DNA from: Microbacterium sp. zg-Y625
GTDB taxonomy: Bacteria; Actinomycetota; Actinomycetes; Actinomycetales; Microbacteriaceae
Length of the DNA: 64,000 bases
NCBI RefSeq assembly: GCF_030246925.1
Contig: NZ_CP126740.1
Coordinates: forward strand, 1,922,001 to 1,986,000
Reading direction: 5' to 3'
Shown: piece by piece, positions 35,454 to 43,920 of the stretch
Layout: each line of letters begins with the position of its first letter
Numbering within the stretch: position 1 is the first letter of the stretch
Program-made: the position numbers and the translations under genes
The notes under the pieces: model-generated
Told to the model about the DNA's origin: nothing
Database searches by the model: none
What the model saw: the letters and a program-made list of their open reading frames with translations, nothing else

Positions 35454-36122
35454 ATGAGCGAAGACGGGTGGCGTGCGTTCCTCACCGGCGAAGGCGTCGA
35501 TGACTGGGTGATTCTTCATGGTGGCCCGACCGCCGTGTTCAAGGTGGGCTCGCTCCAGGAGGCTGCGCGGCTGGCGGCGGCCGTGGCGGAGATCCCAGGG
35601 CTCGGCCCGCGCACGTTGCTGACAGCGGTCTCGGACCGTCTCACGGTAAAGCTGACTCGCGAGATGTGGGGAACCGAACGGTCGCACCTTGATGTGGCTA
35701 GGAAGATCTCGACCATCGCCCGCGACCACGGTGCGGTCGCCGACACGGCCCGGGTACAGGAGGTGCAGGTCGCTGTCGCAGCAATGCCCGACGCGATCGA
35801 TCTGCCGTTCTGGCGAGCGGTGCTGGGATACGCGCCGTTGCACGAGGACAACTGCATCGATCCGCTCGGTCAGGGATCAACGGTATGGATGCAGGAGTTG
35901 GACCCTTCAAAGCCCCTCACTCACGCCATGCACATCGACGTCTCGCTGGCCAAGGAGCACATCGAGGCTCGCGTCGCCGCGGCAGTGGCCGCGGGGGGCC
36001 GGGTGGTTGAATCCGTCGAGGCGCCCAGCGGATGGATCCTCGCCGACCGGTCGGGAAACAAGGTGTGCCTGGCAGCCTGGCCAGACGGCGCGGAACCCGC
36101 CAGCCCCGAGCAAGCCGCATAA
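35454..36122 (+). CDS. VOC-family protein with degenerate pterin dehydratase-like N-terminal domain
   Basis: A 222-residue two-domain protein. Residues ~5-105 resemble pterin-4a-carbinolamine dehydratase (KVGSLQEAARLAAAVAEI; DRLTVKLTREMWG) but the paired catalytic His residues are missing. Residues ~110-215 form a VOC/glyoxalase-like domain (PFWRAVLGYAP; MHIDVSLAKEHIEARVAAAV; GWILADRSGNKVCL). Actinobacterial fusions of this sort are annotated as VOC proteins of unknown function. TAGGGT (35441-35446) ends seven bases before the ATG, supporting a leaderless start at 35454 over the GTG at 35445. Confidence 0.8.
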   Translation: MSEDGWRAFLTGEGVDDWVILHGGPTAVFKVGSLQEAARLAAAVAEIPGLGPRTLLTAVSDRLTVKLTREMWGTERSHLDVARKISTIARDHGAVADTARVQEVQVAVAAMPDAIDLPFWRAVLGYAPLHEDNCIDPLGQGSTVWMQELDPSKPLTHAMHIDVSLAKEHIEARVAAAVAAGGRVVESVEAPSGWILADRSGNKVCLAAWPDGAEPASPEQAA

Positions 36123-36211
36123 AGTCCACAGCGGCGCAACCAGATAGAGGGCGCGGGACTTCGAAACTAATTGTGCGACCGATTGCCGGTCCCGGTACGG
36201 CACATCTCGAT

Positions 36212-36628
36212 TCAGGGCCGGACCATGAATTCGCCGGTCGCGCTGGCGCAGCCGCCACTGCCAGCGCCCTCACAGAACGAGTAGTCCCAGTTCTCGATTC
36301 CCGCGTAGGCCTGGCCGTGCGGAAAGTCCGCAGGCAGAACCAGGGTTGCAGCGAAGGAACCGTCGAACTGATCGTCGCTCGTAGTTTGCGTATGTACGAC
36401 CGCCGAGCCGGTGTGGGCCGCCGGCACAATCCATCCACCATCGGGAAGCGGGTCGTCGCAGCTGGTGTCCGATTCGAGCGTGATCGTGTCGCCCGGAGAG
36501 GCCACGGCTGGGCTGATCGTGATCCTTGGAACGCAACCGGCAGGCGGAGGTGGGCTCATGTAGCAGCCACTCATTGTCATCGCTGGCACGGTGAGGACGA
36601 GCGCGACGGTTCGGCGCCAACAGTGCAT
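36212..36628 (-). CDS. Predicted lipoprotein, orphan
   Basis: A 138-residue protein with a clear lipoprotein signal: basic start (MHCWRR), hydrophobic core and lipobox MSG-Cys22. The mature part has a beta-sandwich look (PRITISPAVASPGDTITLES) with four further Cys that could form disulfides. Located on the outer face of the membrane. No family recognised. Minus-strand TATCTT (36635-36640) ends six bases before the ATG. Confidence 0.78.
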   Translation of the reverse strand: MHCWRRTVALVLTVPAMTMSGCYMSPPPPAGCVPRITISPAVASPGDTITLESDTSCDDPLPDGGWIVPAAHTGSAVVHTQTTSDDQFDGSFAATLVLPADFPHGQAYAGIENWDYSFCEGAGSGGCASATGEFMVRP

Positions 36629-36738
36629 GGCATCAAGATACGGTGCGACCGGTCGTCGAACACTGCCGCATGGAGTGAGTAGCGGGACTTGACCGCGCTA
36701 CTCACCTGACCGAAAGTCGGTCCTCCGTCGCGCGCGAA

Positions 36739-36966
36739 TCAGTCGGGTTCGTCGTTCGCGGCGGTCTCGATCCAGTCGACTGCTTCGTCGGAGAGGAAGA
36801 AGCCATCGGGTCCTGACTCGCCGACCCACCACCCGCTCGAGGTCACAGCGCCGCCGGCCGTCGCGATCTTACTCATCACCTCCGGCGACACCGCTTCGCC
36901 GTTGTGGGCGATGAGCCACCCTTTGGCATCGGAGTCCAGCTTCGGCCACCACTCGATGATCTCCAT
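36739..36966 (-). CDS. Small acidic orphan protein
   Basis: A 75-residue acidic protein rich in Trp (EIIEWWPKLD; SGWWVGESGPDGFFL). A compact alpha/beta fold with a C-terminal helix ending in acidic residues is likely. No family recognised; it resembles small bacterial immunity or phage-host accessory proteins only in size and charge. ATG 36966 is taken; a longer frame to 37104 is Arg-rich and unlikely to be coding. Confidence 0.6.
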   Translation of the reverse strand: MEIIEWWPKLDSDAKGWLIAHNGEAVSPEVMSKIATAGGAVTSSGWWVGESGPDGFFLSDEAVDWIETAANDEPD

Positions 36967-37104
36967 GCGGCCACCATCGCACCGGATGAAGCCAACCGTA
37001 AGACAGTCGGTCACGCGCAGATGTCGGTCGGCACTCGGGCGCCGGATGCGCGTGTTCGCTCTTCGCCTACGAGCGGCATACCGCCGGTTCGCCAACTCGT
37101 CCAA

Positions 37105-37845
37105 CTAGATCGATGCAGGTGGTTCCGCAGCGACATGGTCGGATTCGTTGATGAACTCGAGGAATCGTTCGCCCTTTGGCGAGGTGCGGGGCTGGAAGAT
37201 CCCGTTCCGGCTCATCATGGTGGTCAGTGGGATTGAAGCAAGTCCGGCACGGTCGAGGTCTGCGACGGCTTGTGTGACTGACTCTCGCCATACGCTCTGG
37301 CGCATGCCGAGTGCCGCCCCGAGAGGGCCATCGATGCCGCCGGAGGAGATTCGGGAGTGCTGCTCATACAGGCCCCGAGCCTGAAGCCATTCCGTGGGAT
37401 TCTGGAAGTAGTGCAGTAGCCAAACATGCAACTCCTCGAAATCCTCGACAAGGCGGACGAACTGCGCCCGCTCACTTGCTGAGAACGGAGCCCAACCGCC
37501 GCCATTCGCGACGGCCGCGGCTAGACGTTGTCGCTTCGATGCGCTTGCGGTCTCGGCTGCAGCTCGCTGAGCGCGCGTGACACCAGCGATGAAATCATCC
37601 GAACCAACGACATCCTCGAGGATCGCAGCGGAATCGATTCGCCGCATCGTCTCGGTGAGCGCGCGGGCGATCTGCACATTGAACTCGTGCTGGCGCTGAA
37701 CCTGGCGAGCTTCGAGGGCGTAGGCAAGTGTTTCCGATGCGAGCGCCCCGATCGCGGGAATCAGCGACAGCGCCGCGCGCCCCGCGAACGTGATCGCGTC
37801 CTCTGCGGGCTCATGCGGAGGGACAAGGTCCTCGAGATCGCTCAC
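37105..37845 (-). CDS. Orphan protein with N-terminal hydrophobic segment and coiled region
   Basis: A 246-residue protein: a short hydrophobic stretch (FAGRAALSLIPAIGALASE, residues ~19-37), then a long helical part (LEARQVQRQHEFNVQIARAL), and a C-terminal portion ending RNGIFQPRTSPKGERFLEFI that looks like a winged-helix end (LTTMMSRNGIFQPRTSPKGE). No family assigned. A minus-strand CATTAT (37852-37857) ends six bases before the GTG at 37845, supporting this start over 37908. Confidence 0.68.
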   Translation of the reverse strand: MSDLEDLVPPHEPAEDAITFAGRAALSLIPAIGALASETLAYALEARQVQRQHEFNVQIARALTETMRRIDSAAILEDVVGSDDFIAGVTRAQRAAAETASASKRQRLAAAVANGGGWAPFSASERAQFVRLVEDFEELHVWLLHYFQNPTEWLQARGLYEQHSRISSGGIDGPLGAALGMRQSVWRESVTQAVADLDRAGLASIPLTTMMSRNGIFQPRTSPKGERFLEFINESDHVAAEPPASI

Positions 37846-37998
37846 ACGCCCATAATGCCCGACACCTCCGCGCCCGTGGGGTACGCGCGCACGCTGGCCG
37901 GTACCCAAGCGTGCGGAGAGGCGGAGGCGAAGCGGCGCCAGCGGGGTGCACCCGCGTCCGACAACGACCGGAACGTGCCTGCTCGCGTCGATCGGCGT

Positions 37999-38619
37999 CT
38001 AGTGGATGACGATCTTCCAGATCTCATGGTTGCCGGCCGCAACCGAGACAAACTTTGCGCCTGCGCGGGCGAACGCCTTCTTGCTGGCCCCGTTGTCCCG
38101 ATGAATGTTGCCCTCGACTTCGAACCCCCCGACCCAACCCAGCGACTCAAGGTCGGCAAACATGGCTGCGTAGGCCTGCCCGGCGAGCCTCTGCCCACGG
38201 CAGGACTGATCGCAGGCGACAAGCCGAACGAATACCTGGTCGCCGGTTTCGACGAGCTCGTATTCCTCGATTCGCGCCTCGATCATGACGTAGGTAATTA
38301 CCGCGCGAAGGATGCCGTCCCCATCGAACCCAAGGAGTTGCCGCTCTGGCATCCGCCGAGGGCGTAGCTTGTGCACCTCTGACTGAACGTCGAACTCATA
38401 CTGAACCGGGTGGTAGCGTCCGCGGCCCCTCTCGTACTGCTCACGTGGGGGGTCGGTGCAGATAAAGGCTCGAAGTGCGTCTCTATGCGACTTCGCAGCC
38501 TCACACCACCGGAGCTGCACCCGTGTGCCCGCGATGGCCGGGTGACCGCGGGCCGTCAGACAGCGGTCGCATAGGGCGTCCCGGTCCGCGGCGGTAGGCG
38601 CGCGCACGACGGGACTCAT
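37999..38619 (-). CDS. GNAT-like acetyltransferase, divergent
   Basis: A 206-residue protein. The second half has the acetyl-CoA-binding pattern of GNAT enzymes (VRLVACDQSCRGQRLAGQAY, Q/RxxGxG/A-like) and a late NGASKKAFARAGAKF block typical of the family's C terminus. The N-terminal part contains a Cys pair (CDRC) and is unusual. Acceptor unknown. No clear ribosome site; the first ATG at 38619 is used. It lies in the accessory stretch. Confidence 0.68.
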   Translation of the reverse strand: MSPVVRAPTAADRDALCDRCLTARGHPAIAGTRVQLRWCEAAKSHRDALRAFICTDPPREQYERGRGRYHPVQYEFDVQSEVHKLRPRRMPERQLLGFDGDGILRAVITYVMIEARIEEYELVETGDQVFVRLVACDQSCRGQRLAGQAYAAMFADLESLGWVGGFEVEGNIHRDNGASKKAFARAGAKFVSVAAGNHEIWKIVIH

Positions 38620-39124
38620 ACACCCGGTGCGCTAGAGCCTCCCAAGCGCCGGCAAGCCCCGAGCGACATTCCGCCTGGCTTCGCATGGGCTCACCGTACT
38701 CGGAGCCTGGGACGGCCGCCAGCCGACTGAAGCAGGGCCACAGAACGGCGATGGTCGATCGGCTCCTCGCCTACGCAGCCGCTACTCGCGCTTCGCCGAT
38801 CGAGAACAACCTAGGGAGGCGTTGTTGACGCCCCGTGCTTCTACGAGGGCCGCCGCTTCAGTGCCCGAGATCTAGACACCGGCGAACGAGCGCTGTGGCA
38901 CACGCTCGAACTGTAACCCCGAACCACATGCCCGGACCGGGTCGTCCACCGTGCACTCTCACGCTGAGATCAGGTTCGCGATGGGCATCGAGGATCAGTG
39001 CCCGCATAGCCCGCCCTGGAAAATGAACGGTCGAGTTCCCCTATGCGAACGGCGACATACTCTGCGGACGAAACCGGACCCACAGCCTGACACTCCGCGG
39101 AATTACGCGGCAGATGGACCCTAC
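38620..39124. other. 505-bp stretch without a convincing gene; possible coding remnant at 38815-38916
   Basis: No ORF here has a start with a promoter or ribosome site. In one plus-strand frame 38815-38916 reads DAPCFYEGRRFSARDLDTGE and ends LWHTLEL at a TAA, which looks like the tail of a real protein, but the frame is closed by a TAG immediately upstream and has no start. It is best read as a decayed gene end at the border between the accessory stretch and the core genes. Confidence 0.35.
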
Positions 39125-40198
39125 TCAGACGTTGAAGCGGAACTCCACCACGTCGCCGTCCTGCATGACGTAGTCCTTGCCCTCGAGACGCGCCTTGCCC
39201 TTCGCGCGGGCCTCGGCCACCGAGCCGGTGGCAACCAGGTCGTCGAACGAGATGACCTCGGCCTTGATGAAGCCCTTCTCGAAGTCGGTGTGGATGACGC
39301 CCGCGGCCTGCGGCGCCTTCCAGCCCTTGCCGATCGTCCAGGCGCGGGCCTCCTTGGGACCGGCCGTGAGGTAGGTCTGCAGGCCCAGCGTGTCGAAGCC
39401 GATGCGGGCGAGCTGGTCCAGGCCCGACTCGTCCTGACCGGTGGACGCCAGCAGCTCGGCGGCATCCTCGGGGTCGAGGTCGATGAGCTCGGACTCGATC
39501 TTCGCGTCGAGGAACACCGCCTTCGCGGGGGCGACGAGCGCTTCGAGTTCGGCCTTGCGTGCGGCATCCGTCAGCACGGCCTCGTCGACGTTGAAGACGT
39601 AGATGAAGGGCTTGGCGGTCAGCAGGCCGAGTTCGCGGATGGGCGCGAGGTCGATGCCGGATGCCGACAGCAGCTTTCCGCGCTCGAGCGCGTCCTTGGC
39701 GGCGAGCGCCGTCTCGAGGACGACGGGGTCGGCCTTCTTGCCGCGGACTTCCTTCTCGTAGCGGGTGATCGCCTTCTCGAGGGTCTGCAGGTCGGCCAGC
39801 GCCAGTTCGGCATTGATGGTCTCGAGGTCGTTCTTGGGGTTCACCGCCCCCTCGACGTGCACGACGTCGTCGTCGGCGAAGCCGCGGACGACCTGCGCGA
39901 TCGCGTCGGCCTCGCGGATGTTCGCGAGGAACTGGTTGCCGAGCCCCTCCCCCTCGCTCGCGCCGCGCACGATGCCGGCGATGTCGACGAACGACACCGC
40001 GGCCGGGAGGATGCGCTCGGAGTGGAAGATCTCCGCCAGCTTCTCGAGCCGGGGGTCGGGCAGGTTCACGACCCCGATGTTCGGCTCGATCGTCGCGAAC
40101 GGGTAGTTCGCCGCGAGAACCTGGTTCTTGGTCAGTGCGTTGAAGAGGGTGGACTTGCCCACATTGGGCAGTCCGACGATTCCGATGGTAAGAGCCAC
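39125..40198 (-). CDS. ychF: Ribosome-binding ATPase YchF (Obg family)
   Basis: A 357-residue Obg-family P-loop protein that prefers ATP, binds ribosomes and is linked to translation control and oxidative stress. P-loop GLPNVGKSTLF, switch region NYPFATIEPN, DIAGIVRGASEGEGLGNQFL (given here as DIAGIVRGASEGEG), the ATP-type NKNDLE-position replacement, and the C-terminal TGS domain (TDFEKGFIKAEV). The GTG at 40198 gives the universal VALTIGIVG start, and a minus-strand TAGACT (40207-40212) lies eight bases before it; an ATG two codons upstream is less likely. Confidence 0.95.
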   Translation of the reverse strand: MALTIGIVGLPNVGKSTLFNALTKNQVLAANYPFATIEPNIGVVNLPDPRLEKLAEIFHSERILPAAVSFVDIAGIVRGASEGEGLGNQFLANIREADAIAQVVRGFADDDVVHVEGAVNPKNDLETINAELALADLQTLEKAITRYEKEVRGKKADPVVLETALAAKDALERGKLLSASGIDLAPIRELGLLTAKPFIYVFNVDEAVLTDAARKAELEALVAPAKAVFLDAKIESELIDLDPEDAAELLASTGQDESGLDQLARIGFDTLGLQTYLTAGPKEARAWTIGKGWKAPQAAGVIHTDFEKGFIKAEVISFDDLVATGSVAEARAKGKARLEGKDYVMQDGDVVEFRFNV

Positions 40199-40240
40199 GG
40201 GCATCGAGTCTACGCGGCGACCGGTGTGGGACCCGACCGG

Positions 40241-41311
40241 TCAGGTCGCGCTGAACGCCTGATACACCGTCACAATGCTCGCCGCGGCGAGGAGGATCGT
40301 GGCCCAGGGCAGGGTGCGACGCAGGCGCTGCCCCGGCACGGCGACGCCACGGGGAGGACGCAGCAGCGGGATGGCGTCATCGTCCGCGGTCGCGACCCGG
40401 CCGTCGCGCCAGCGCTCCCACTGCGCCAGCTTGCCGGTCATCGCGGCGTGCACACTTCCGAGCCATTCCCACGTCGCGGGATCGAGCGTCGCGAGGTCGG
40501 CGCGCCGGTAGAGGAACATCCAGTCGTCGACGATCTCGACGTCGAGCTCGGCGGCGTTGTCGATGAAGCGCGCCATGATGTCGGGGGTGAACAGATACAG
40601 CGCGTCACGCTCGTATCCCGCCGGGCAGTAGAGGCGGAACGCGCGGTCGAAGTCGCCCTCGAGGCTGAGCCGCTGCGCTGCCTTGAAGCCGACCGGCAGA
40701 CTGGAATCGCCGAGGCTGTTGTTGCCGACCGCGTCGAGAACGATGTGCGGCAGCGGGGTGTCCAGGCGGAGGGCGAGGTACCCCCAGCGTCGCGTGCGTC
40801 CGATCAGCGCACGCCCCTCACAGCGGATGTTGCCGATCTCCATCACCCTGCCACGATCGTCGCTCACGACGTCTTGCGCATACCGCGAGCGCACGCGCGG
40901 GAAGAGCATGCCGGGTTTGTCCGTCACGGCGCCCGTCCGCCGATACTCCATGCCATTCGCGGCCGCGAACCGGCGCAGGCGATAGGCGCGCTCGTTCTCC
41001 GTACGCGTGCGCAGCGCCGACGAGACCATGCCGGCGGTCATCAGCAGGACCCACAGCCCCAGCATCCCGCCCACCGGCACCGCCGCCCGCGGCCCCGCGG
41101 CCTCGGCGAGGAACACCGTCAACGCGATGCCGCCGGCGAGGAAGGCCAGGAGGAACGGCGTAACGAGCATGACGAGCGTGACGGTGCCGCAGCCCCATGC
41201 CACCCGGTCTCCCGTGCTCGGGTCGCGGCCGTACTTGCGCACCGCCTTGCGATCGATCGGCTCGACCAGCGTGGTCGTGTCGAAGAACGTCGTGGCCTGC
41301 GCCGTCGTCAT
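40241..41311 (-). CDS. Predicted membrane protein, two N-terminal and one C-terminal helix
   Basis: A 356-residue protein with two adjacent membrane helices (~residues 40-95: VTLVMLVTPFLLAFLAGGIA and MLGLWVLLMTAGMVSSAL), a large cytoplasmic middle part with DAVGNNSLGDSSLP and a C-terminal anchor (WATILLAAASIVTVYQAF). Similar layouts are common in Microbacteriaceae; no function known. GGGGGA ends four bases before the ATG at 41311; the frame extending to 41485 overlaps the divergent LysR-like gene and is not used. Confidence 0.8.
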   Translation of the reverse strand: MTTAQATTFFDTTTLVEPIDRKAVRKYGRDPSTGDRVAWGCGTVTLVMLVTPFLLAFLAGGIALTVFLAEAAGPRAAVPVGGMLGLWVLLMTAGMVSSALRTRTENERAYRLRRFAAANGMEYRRTGAVTDKPGMLFPRVRSRYAQDVVSDDRGRVMEIGNIRCEGRALIGRTRRWGYLALRLDTPLPHIVLDAVGNNSLGDSSLPVGFKAAQRLSLEGDFDRAFRLYCPAGYERDALYLFTPDIMARFIDNAAELDVEIVDDWMFLYRRADLATLDPATWEWLGSVHAAMTGKLAQWERWRDGRVATADDDAIPLLRPPRGVAVPGQRLRRTLPWATILLAAASIVTVYQAFSAT

Positions 41312-41434
41312 CGGTCCCCCTGGCTCCCAACTCTGTGAGAAGACTATGGGCGGGGGGTGCGGTCCCGCCAACGCCGTCGGCACGTGCTGAGACAATGGAT
41401 CCTGCCGGGCCCCGCCGGCGGAGGAAGGCACCCT

Positions 41435-41782
41435 GTGAACATCACGCACCTGGAACGGTTCGTCGCCGTCGCCGAGGCGCTGCACTTTCCGCGGGCGGCC
41501 GAGGCACTCGGCATCCCCCTGGCGTCTCTGTACACCTCGATCGACAAGCTCGAGGCCGAGGTCGGGCAGGCGCTGTTCACCCGCGACGGCGCCGGCACCC
41601 GGCTGACGAAGGTCGGCCAGCTGTTCCTCGAAGAGGCGCAGGAGCGCATCGCGGCCGCTCCCGCCCCGGCGCCGAAGCCGGTCGCCGCCGCCGGCGGCAA
41701 GGCCAAGGCGTCCAAGGGCAAGGGCCGCGCACCCGTCGTGAAGGGCCAGCCGAAGCCCTACAAGAAGCGCCAGGGCCGCTGA
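41435..41782 (+). CDS. Free-standing LysR-type HTH domain with lysine-rich tail
   Basis: A 115-residue protein. Residues 1-65 are a complete LysR-family winged helix (THLERFVAVAEALHFPRAAE; SLYTSIDKLEAEVGQALFTR), ending just where the effector-binding domain would begin. Instead there is an Ala/Pro linker and a strongly basic tail (KGKGRAPVVKGQPKPYKKRQ). The start GTG 41435 has GGAGGAAGG six bases upstream. The Lys/Ala/Pro tail resembles histone-like tails in actinobacterial nucleoid proteins, so a DNA-coating role is possible. It is not a frameshifted LysR gene: no effector domain follows in any frame. Confidence 0.8.
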   Translation: MNITHLERFVAVAEALHFPRAAEALGIPLASLYTSIDKLEAEVGQALFTRDGAGTRLTKVGQLFLEEAQERIAAAPAPAPKPVAAAGGKAKASKGKGRAPVVKGQPKPYKKRQGR

Positions 41783-41800
41783 CGCGCGGCATCCCCCTCG

Positions 41801-43465
41801 CTAGAGCTCGGTGACCTGGCCCGCTTCGACCCGCCAGCGGCGGTCGGTCTGCACCGTGTCGAGCATGCGTCGGTCGTGCGTCACCAGCAGCAGCGTGCCC
41901 TCGTAGGTCTCCAGCGCCTGCTCGAGCTGCTCGATGGCGGCGAGGTCGAGATGGTTGGTGGGCTCGTCGAGCACGAGCAGGTTGACCCCCCGCGCCTGCA
42001 GCAGCGCGAGCCCCGCGCGGGTGCGCTCCCCGGGCGACAGCTCGTCGACGGGGCGGCTGACGTGGTCGGCCTTCAGCCCGAACTTCGCCAGCAGCGTGCG
42101 CACCTCGCCGGACGCCAGTTGCGGCACGAGCGCCTCGAACGTCTCGGCCAGCGGCGCGGCGCCGACGAACAGCGACCGAGCCTGATCGATCTCGCCGACC
42201 TCGACGCTCGCGCCGAGGCTCGCCGATCCCTCATCGGGGTCCTGTCGCCCCAGCAGCAGACGCAGCAGCGTCGACTTGCCCGCACCGTTCGGCCCGGTGA
42301 TGCCGATGCGCTCGCCCGCGTTCACCTGCAGCGAGACGGGGCCCAGCGTGAACGTCCCCTGCCGCGCTACGACTTCGCTGAGGGTCGATACGACGGAGCT
42401 CGAGCGCGGCGCGGATCCGATGGTGAACTGCAGCTGCCATTCCTTGCGCGGCTCGTCCACCTCGTCGAGGCGCGCGATGCGGCTCTCCATCTGGCGGACT
42501 TTCTGCGCCTGCTTCTCACTGGATTCGCTCGCCGCCTTGCGACGGATCTTGTCGTTGTCGGGGGATTTGCGCATCGCGTTGCGCACCCCCTGGCTCGACC
42601 ACTCCCGCTGCACGCGCGCGCGACCGACGAGGTCCGCCTTCTTGTCCGCGAACTCGTCGTACTTCTCCCGCTGCTGGCGCCGGAGCGTCGCCCGTTCCTC
42701 GAGGTACGCGTCGTAGCCGCCGCCGAAGACGCGGTTCGATCCCTGCGCGATGTCGAGCTCCAGCACCTTGGTCACGCAGCGCGCGAGGAACTCGCGATCG
42801 TGGCTGACGAGCACGACGCCGCCGCGCAGGCCCCGCACGAACGCTTCGAGACGCTCGAGTCCGTCGAGGTCGAGGTCGTTGGTGGGCTCGTCCAGCAGCA
42901 CGATGTCGAAGCGCGAGAGCAGCAGCGCGGCCAGCCCGACGCGTGCGGCCTGCCCGCCGGACAGCGAGGTCATGAGCGCCTCGCTGGGCGCCCCGCCGAG
43001 ATCGAGGCCGAGGTCGGCCAGCACCACCGGGAGGCGCTCGTCGAGGTCCGCGGCGCCGCTGGCGAGCCAGCGGTCCAGCGCCGCGGAATAGGCGTCGGCG
43101 GGGTCGACGGCGGGGTCTGCGGCGAGGGTCGGGTCGCCGAGCGCGGCCGCCGCGGCATCCATGTCGCGCGTCGCCTCGGCACACCCCGTGCGCCGGGCGA
43201 TGTACTGCGCGACGGTCTCACCGGCGATGCGCTCGTGCTCCTGCGGGAGCCACCCGACGAAGGCGTCCGCCGGCGACAGGGCGACACTGCCGGACTGCGG
43301 CTCGTCGATGCCGGCCAGCAGCCGCAGCAGAGTGGACTTGCCCGCCCCGTTGGCGCCGACGACGCCGACGACGTCGCCGGGGGCGACGGTGAGATCCAGC
43401 GAGTCGAACAGCGTGCGGTGTCCGTACCCGCCGGCGAGGTCTCGGGCTACGAGCGTGGCGGTCAT
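41801..43465 (-). CDS. ABC-F family ATPase
   Basis: A 554-residue soluble protein with two ABC ATPase domains and no membrane helices. Walker A motifs GANGAGKST and GPNGAGKST, signatures LSGGQAARV and LSPGERTRA, Walker B LLDEPTNDLD and LVLDEPTNHLD. The linker between domains (~residues 235-320) is long and Arg/Lys/Gln-rich, as in ribosome-acting ABC-F factors. Members regulate translation or protect the ribosome from antibiotics; which applies is not decided by sequence. GGAGGATGAGG precedes the ATG at 43465. Confidence 0.92.
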   Translation of the reverse strand: MTATLVARDLAGGYGHRTLFDSLDLTVAPGDVVGVVGANGAGKSTLLRLLAGIDEPQSGSVALSPADAFVGWLPQEHERIAGETVAQYIARRTGCAEATRDMDAAAAALGDPTLAADPAVDPADAYSAALDRWLASGAADLDERLPVVLADLGLDLGGAPSEALMTSLSGGQAARVGLAALLLSRFDIVLLDEPTNDLDLDGLERLEAFVRGLRGGVVLVSHDREFLARCVTKVLELDIAQGSNRVFGGGYDAYLEERATLRRQQREKYDEFADKKADLVGRARVQREWSSQGVRNAMRKSPDNDKIRRKAASESSEKQAQKVRQMESRIARLDEVDEPRKEWQLQFTIGSAPRSSSVVSTLSEVVARQGTFTLGPVSLQVNAGERIGITGPNGAGKSTLLRLLLGRQDPDEGSASLGASVEVGEIDQARSLFVGAAPLAETFEALVPQLASGEVRTLLAKFGLKADHVSRPVDELSPGERTRAGLALLQARGVNLLVLDEPTNHLDLAAIEQLEQALETYEGTLLLVTHDRRMLDTVQTDRRWRVEAGQVTEL

Positions 43466-43539
43466 CCTCTCATCCTCCCACCGGCCCCGACGTGGCCCGT
43501 CCGTTCACGGGCGGACCGCCGGCCGCGCTAGCGTCAAGC

Positions 43540-43896
43540 ATGCCCAGTTCGCCGCACGACGCCCGCTCCCCCGCCGCCCCGGCTGCGCAGCCGATCGCGG
43601 ATCCGCCGCCGCCGGCATCCCGTCGCATCGAGATCACCTTCCGCAAACCCGCCTTCGCCCTGTACGCGCGCATTCGTCCCGCACTCGTGATCGGCGGGCG
43701 CGGCCAGCCGACGCAGTGGGGTGTCGGCACCTGGCAAGTCCCCGCCGGCGAGACCGCCGTGATCGGGGTCTACCTGTTCAACCGCCTGTGGCGGTTCGGT
43801 CAGGCGGAGTTCGCCCTGGAGCCCGACGATGCGCCGAATCTGGTGTACCGCGCACCGGTGCTGCCGTTCGGGCGCGGCAGCTTCAAGCGCGCGTGA
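43540..43896 (+). CDS. Small conserved hypothetical protein
   Basis: A 118-residue protein with a disordered Pro/Ala-rich first third and a beta-rich rest (RRIEITFRKPAFALYARIRP; GTWQVPAGETAVIGVYLFNR). No family assigned; related proteins appear common in Microbacteriaceae. TAGCGT (43529-43534) ends five bases before the ATG, suggesting leaderless expression. Confidence 0.72.
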   Translation: MPSSPHDARSPAAPAAQPIADPPPPASRRIEITFRKPAFALYARIRPALVIGGRGQPTQWGVGTWQVPAGETAVIGVYLFNRLWRFGQAEFALEPDDAPNLVYRAPVLPFGRGSFKRA

Positions 43897-43920
43897 TCGC
43901 TGTACCGGCCGGCCCGCGGG

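Noticed and set aside
41783..41814. Frameshift restoring a full LysR effector domain
   Set aside because: No effector domain is found downstream in any frame; the next gene runs in the opposite direction 18 bp later.
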